From positions 1-16,143 of the forward strand of contig DAOWNM010000019.1 in assembly GCA_030642565.1 (NCBI GenBank): a stretch of 16,143 nucleotides of DNA, in the 5' to 3' direction. This stretch comes from Bacteroidota bacterium. GTDB lineage: Bacteria > Bacteroidota > Bacteroidia > Bacteroidales > GCA-2748055. Below, one piece after another: positions 13,112 through 16,143 of this stretch (the first letter of the stretch is position 1; each line of letters begins with the position of its first letter). Below the pieces are notes generated by a model. It had not been told where the DNA came from. It saw only the letters and a list, made by a program, of their open reading frames with translations, and did not search any database. The position numbers were made by a program, and so were the translations under genes.

Positions 13112-14887
13112 CTAATCTTTAAAATGGGAATCCAGTTCTTCCAGGTCAATGATCTTGACGATCAGTTTTCCTGAAGGTGTATGATTGGGATTTTCACAGG
13201 CAAACAGCTGGTCTATCAGTTCCTGCATCTCAATATCAATAAGTTGTTTTCCATAATGAATAGCCGATGCCTTTGCTGCAGCACGAGATACCTGTTCTGC
13301 ATTCTGCATTTTATTAAAACCTTTCAGGGTTTTATATTGTTCAATCATCAATTCAATGGTGTCGCCTGCGCCGGCAGGTTTCATTTCTGCGGGAAATCCG
13401 TGTACCACCACACTGTGGTTTCCGAAGTCTCGTACATCAAATCCCAACTGCTCCATGCTCTCCATCATTTCGAGGCACACCTGGTAATCGGCTGCCTTCA
13501 ACGTAATGGTCTCGGGGAACAACGACTGCTGTGCCAGGGGCTGATGCTTTTCCAGAGCCTTCAACATCCGCTCAAAAAGAATACGTTCATGGGCCCTTCG
13601 CTGATCGATCAGCATCAAACCCGATTTAACAGGCGAAAGGATATATTTGTTCTTAACCTGCAGGTTTTTCTGAGTGCTAAACGGGGTTCCCCCGGCAGGT
13701 TCAAAGAGCTGTTCCCATCCTTCAAAACGTTCATCCAGGTAGGGAGTTGACCGTCTTTCCCGTTCATAACTGTTTTCTCCTTCAAATGGATTGTAGGCCG
13801 GGTTGGTATCGATGGCGGGTTGCCGGATCTCAGTGTCTCTGGAGAGTACCGGTATATCGATGACTCCTTCTGTATCGAAGTCAAGGGAAGGTGAAAGGTT
13901 GTTTTTGCCTATGGCCTTCTTCACCGAAGCCAGGAGAATCTGCCAGATGGCACGTTCATCTTCAAATTTGACCTCCGTTTTCGAAGGATGGATGTTCACA
14001 TCAATGTTAGAGGGATCGGTGGTAAAATAGATAAAATAGGAGGGAATATGGTCCGCAGCCAGGATCTGGTCATATCCATTCATTACCGCCTTGTGAAAAT
14101 AGGGATGTTTGATATACCTGTTATTAACAAAGAAGAACTGTTCGCCATATGTTCTTCGGGCGTGTTCAGGTTTTCCGATAAAACCGCTGATGGTGATCAA
14201 TGTGGTCTCCGACTCCAGCGGGATCAGGTAGCTGTTGACAGATTTTCCAAATACGCCGGTAATCCTTTGCCTCAGGTTGGAGGCGGGAAGCTGGAAGATC
14301 TCAGACTGGTTGTGGATCAGCGAAGATTCAATCTCCGGGTTGGTGAGAGCCACATGGTTAAATTCATTGATAATATGGCGCAGTTCAGTCTGATCGCTCT
14401 TCAGGAATTTCCTCCTTGCAGGAATATTATAGAAAAGGTTTTTGATCTGAAAATTGGAGCCTTCTGGTGCCTGGACAGCCTCCTTCGATTCAAGCTTCGA
14501 TCCCGCCATACGGATCTGGATTCCCAGTTCATCGCTCTCCTGGCGGGTTTTTAGTGTTATTTCGGCTACAGCGGCCATGGAAGCGAGTGCTTCCCCTCTG
14601 AATCCACGGGTCCGGATGGAGAGAAGATCGTCGGCACTTGATATTTTCGAGGTGGCATGGCGCTCAAAACAGCGTTCAGCATCTTTCTCCGACATCCCGG
14701 TTCCATTGTCGACCACCTGGATCAATGTTTTGCCGGCATTCTTTATGATCACCCTGATGGTGGTTGCTTCCGCATCCACTGCATTTTCCATCAACTCCTT
14801 CACCACTGAAGCAGGTCGCTGAATAACTTCACCCGCTGCGATCTGGTTGGCAACCGCATCACTCAACACATGGATGATCTCTGACAT
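13112..14887 (-). CDS. mutL: DNA mismatch repair protein MutL
   Basis: A 591-aa MutL, close to the usual 600-650 aa. It couples mismatch recognition by MutS to strand removal. The N-terminal GHKL ATPase has ELMENAVDAEAT (31-42, E31 catalytic, N35 Mg-binding), DNGTGMS (60-66) and TRGFRGEALASM (93-104). The transducer region has NIHPSKTEVKF (298-308). After a polar linker (about 330-410) comes the dimerisation/endonuclease domain. The nicking motif DQHAxxExxxxE appears as DQRRAHERILFE (428-439), with Arg replacing the metal-binding His and adjacent Ala, while D428, E434 and E439 remain. The late CPHGRP-like motif is also changed (C564, PNHTPSGK). Nicking activity is thus uncertain. The ATG directly abuts the stop of the upstream 94-aa gene (TAG then ATG), and two rhomboid genes follow. 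Confidence 0.96.
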   Translation of the reverse strand: MSEIIHVLSDAVANQIAAGEVIQRPASVVKELMENAVDAEATTIRVIIKNAGKTLIQVVDNGTGMSEKDAERCFERHATSKISSADDLLSIRTRGFRGEALASMAAVAEITLKTRQESDELGIQIRMAGSKLESKEAVQAPEGSNFQIKNLFYNIPARRKFLKSDQTELRHIINEFNHVALTNPEIESSLIHNQSEIFQLPASNLRQRITGVFGKSVNSYLIPLESETTLITISGFIGKPEHARRTYGEQFFFVNNRYIKHPYFHKAVMNGYDQILAADHIPSYFIYFTTDPSNIDVNIHPSKTEVKFEDERAIWQILLASVKKAIGKNNLSPSLDFDTEGVIDIPVLSRDTEIRQPAIDTNPAYNPFEGENSYERERRSTPYLDERFEGWEQLFEPAGGTPFSTQKNLQVKNKYILSPVKSGLMLIDQRRAHERILFERMLKALEKHQPLAQQSLFPETITLKAADYQVCLEMMESMEQLGFDVRDFGNHSVVVHGFPAEMKPAGAGDTIELMIEQYKTLKGFNKMQNAEQVSRAAAKASAIHYGKQLIDIEMQELIDQLFACENPNHTPSGKLIVKIIDLEELDSHFKD

Positions 14888-15172
14888 CTACCTGTAGAAT
14901 ATTAAATATGCGAGAAAAAAGAGAATTACCAGTATGACCACCAGTCTGATGTTAGAATTGCGGGTGGCTTTGACTTTCGTTTTTTGACGGACCTGCCGAA
15001 ATGAGCCTCGTTTGATGGTTGTACGGTTGGGATCGAAAGGTACTTCGACTCCCATCTCCTGCTTGATCTGCCTGACTCGATCATCCAGTGCCTCCTTTTC
15101 CGGGTCCCAGTACCTGGGGGAGTAATTAAATTGCTTATGTCCGGGCAGTTTTATAAACCTGGGTAATCCCAT
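14888..15172 (-). CDS. Small C-terminally anchored membrane protein, unknown function
   Basis: A 94-aa protein I cannot assign to a named function. It starts with a basic, aromatic region (residues 1-30, with HKQFNYSPRYWDP) followed by a charged helix (EALDDRVRQIKQEM, 27-40). A very basic stretch (51-71) leads into a single hydrophobic helix at 75-92 ending FYR. The layout suggests a tail-anchored inner-membrane protein with its basic N-terminal part in the cytoplasm. Similar short proteins sit just upstream of mutL in other Bacteroidota genomes, as I recall. Its stop touches the mutL ATG, so translation is probably coupled. A weak -7-like TAACTTTA is on the minus strand at 15191-15198, before its start. 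It is the likely first gene of the mutL-rhomboid-EEP operon. Confidence 0.8.
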   Translation of the reverse strand: MGLPRFIKLPGHKQFNYSPRYWDPEKEALDDRVRQIKQEMGVEVPFDPNRTTIKRGSFRQVRQKTKVKATRNSNIRLVVILVILFFLAYLIFYR

Positions 15173-15215
15173 ATTAATTTGTTTAGCCTGTAAAGTTAAT
15201 GATAAAGTCTATAAT

Positions 15216-15238
15216 GGCGAAAACCTGTTACGGCGAAA
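15216..15238. repeat. Direct heptamer repeat upstream of the mutL operon
   Basis: GGCGAAA occurs at 15216-15222 and 15232-15238, 16 bp apart, inside the 166-bp spacer between the small membrane protein and the TonB gene. The spacing, about 1.5 helical turns, and position 20-40 bp upstream of a weak -7-like box would suit a regulator site, but two 7-mers are easily found by chance. Confidence 0.2.
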
Positions 15239-15272
15239 CTGTTTTTTTACTTTCGGAATAGTATATCCATGA

Positions 15273-15312
15273 GATAAAAACAAGAGGCCATCCCATTACA
15301 GGACGGCCCCTT
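15273..15312 (-). terminator. Intrinsic terminator for the TonB-type gene
   Basis: Read on the minus strand, the bases from 15312 form a 12-bp stem (left arm AAGGGGCCGTCC, right arm GGATGGCCTCTT) with a 7-base loop and two G-U pairs. A GTTTTTAT run follows (15281-15274). On the + strand the two wobble positions become A-C mismatches, so the element is directional. It starts about 27 bp after the TonB-gene stop at 15339 and separates that gene from the mutL operon. Confidence 0.8.
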
Positions 15313-15338
15313 TTCCGAATCGGCTTAATTATCCAGGA

Positions 15339-16143
15339 TTATTTCTCTGGGGCTTTGAATTTAATGGTAAGGGCAAACAGCACCCTGACAGCTTTTCCCC
15401 GCTGAGTTCCGGGTTTCCAGTCGGGCATCTCCCTGATCACCTTCATGGCGGGTTCATCAAATACCTGGTTTGTGCTTCTGATTACCTTCACATTTTGGGG
15501 TTTCCCTTCTGTGTTGATCATAAACTGAACAGTTGCTTCACCCTCATTCCCATTTTTCTTTGCTTCTTCGGGATATTCAAGGTTGGAATAGATATAGGTT
15601 TTCAGAGCCGCCTTGCCCCCGGGGAACTGGGGCATGTCTTCCACGATGTAGAAAATCTCACCATCCTTTTCGATGAACCCCTGCATGGCGTTGTCCTTTG
15701 TCTCCAATTCTTTTGCTTCTTTAGTGGTGATCAAAACCAACCCACCGGTGGCATTGTATTTCTTCACCAAGGGATTGTCGGGATCTTTGATGACGCTGAG
15801 ATTATCGATAAGATCCTGATTAACACTCTCAATCCCATCTACCTGCTTGCCATCCAGTATAAATACAGGTTCTGCATCCGATTCTTCCATACGTTCAAAG
15901 GTGAAGGGCCAGGACTTCTCTTTATCATCTTTTAAGAGATCATTGAGTACAAAGTTGAACGGGAAAGTGAACAATACTTTAACCGCCTTGCCGCGTTGCT
16001 TTCCCGGGGTCCATTTAGGTGAGGACATCACCAACCTCATGGCTTCCTTATCAAGGGCAGGGTCGACGCTGCGAACTACAACAGGATCAATTACCTGACC
16101 TCTCTTATCGACAGCAAACTGGACCACAACACGTCCGCCGATA
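15339..16143 (-). CDS. TonB-type energy transducer with two C-terminal modules and a receptor-plug-like segment (5' end outside window)
   Basis: About 267 residues are visible; the frame is open at the window edge, so the N-terminus is missing. The visible part starts inside one TonB C-terminal domain, with PKWTPGKQRGKAVKVLF. A linker follows with VFILDGKQVDG and then LVKKYNATGGLVLITTKE, which resembles the start of a SusC/TonB-dependent-receptor plug. A second, complete TonB C-terminal module follows: EDMPQFPGGKAALKTYI, YPEEAKKNG, EATVQFMINTEGKP and MPDWKPGTQRGKAVRVLF. TonB C-terminal domains span the periplasm and touch the TonB box of outer-membrane receptors. In Bacteroidota this arrangement occurs on energy transducers and on M56/BlaR1-type membrane peptidases; which one this is depends on the missing N-terminus. 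The gene is followed by a strong terminator. The GTG at 16127 is internal and not the start. Confidence 0.85.
   Translation of the reverse strand, partial: IGGRVVVQFAVDKRGQVIDPVVVRSVDPALDKEAMRLVMSSPKWTPGKQRGKAVKVLFTFPFNFVLNDLLKDDKEKSWPFTFERMEESDAEPVFILDGKQVDGIESVNQDLIDNLSVIKDPDNPLVKKYNATGGLVLITTKEAKELETKDNAMQGFIEKDGEIFYIVEDMPQFPGGKAALKTYIYSNLEYPEEAKKNGNEGEATVQFMINTEGKPQNVKVIRSTNQVFDEPAMKVIREMPDWKPGTQRGKAVRVLFALTIKFKAPEK

Noticed and set aside
13181..14554. Two + strand open frames of about 190 codons opposite mutL
   Set aside because: They lie wholly inside mutL, whose motifs are intact along the opposite strand, and they show no recognisable protein features.
1..16143. CRISPR arrays, IS elements, prophage, tRNA genes, or a defence island
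   Set aside because: I saw no regularly spaced repeats, transposase or integrase motifs, cloverleaf-like stretches or defence-type gene clusters; the gene content is core metabolism and envelope.

Overview
The window looks like a stretch of core chromosome from a member of the Bacteroidota, probably a Bacteroidales/Marinilabiliales-type organism. Order and genus cannot be fixed from sequence alone. The assignment rests on several things seen here: double TonB C-terminal modules of the Bacteroidota type, a SPOR-domain lipoprotein, a mutL / twin-rhomboid / membrane endonuclease-exonuclease-phosphatase cluster, YN-motif exported proteins, near absence of Shine-Dalgarno sequences, and two exact matches to the Bacteroidota -7 promoter motif (TAnnTTTG). 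There are no IS elements, phage genes, CRISPR arrays, tRNAs or rRNAs. No stretch longer than about 170 bp is free of genes.

Layout. (1) At the left edge is the C-terminal end of a SpoIIE/PP2C-type serine phosphatase on the + strand. (2) From 5774 down to 530 on the - strand runs a very tight seven-gene block: yidD, metal-binding lipoprotein (znuA-like), ABC ATPase (znuC-like), ABC permease (znuB-like), dapD, a GT4 glycosyltransferase, and a threonylcarbamoyl-AMP synthase (TsaC/Sua5). Almost every junction is an ATGA or TAATG overlap or a 1-bp gap, so a single transcript with coupled translation is likely. (3) A 139-bp divergent spacer leads to a + strand block with two different phosphofructokinases, separated by a small exported membrane protein. 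Both kinases carry the active-site residues typical of pyrophosphate-dependent rather than ATP-dependent enzymes. (4) Convergent to the second kinase is a short SPOR lipoprotein gene. Divergent from that is a DUF434/DUF5616-like protein with a PIN/NYN-like Asp pattern. (5) On the - strand from 15172 to 10341 lies a second operon: small membrane protein, mutL, rhomboid, rhomboid, membrane-anchored EEP-family hydrolase. (6) At the right edge is the 3' part of a TonB-type protein with duplicated C-terminal modules and a receptor-plug-like segment between them, followed by a convincing intrinsic terminator.

Taken together this is mostly housekeeping: metal uptake, lysine/peptidoglycan precursor synthesis, tRNA t6A formation, glycolysis, mismatch repair and envelope functions. 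I see no clear multi-gene defence or mobile system. The points most worth a second look are the paired PPi-type phosphofructokinases, the DUF434-family protein with nuclease-like acidic residues, the ZnuA-like protein lacking its first canonical His ligand, the MutL with an altered endonuclease motif, and the TonB/plug chimera.
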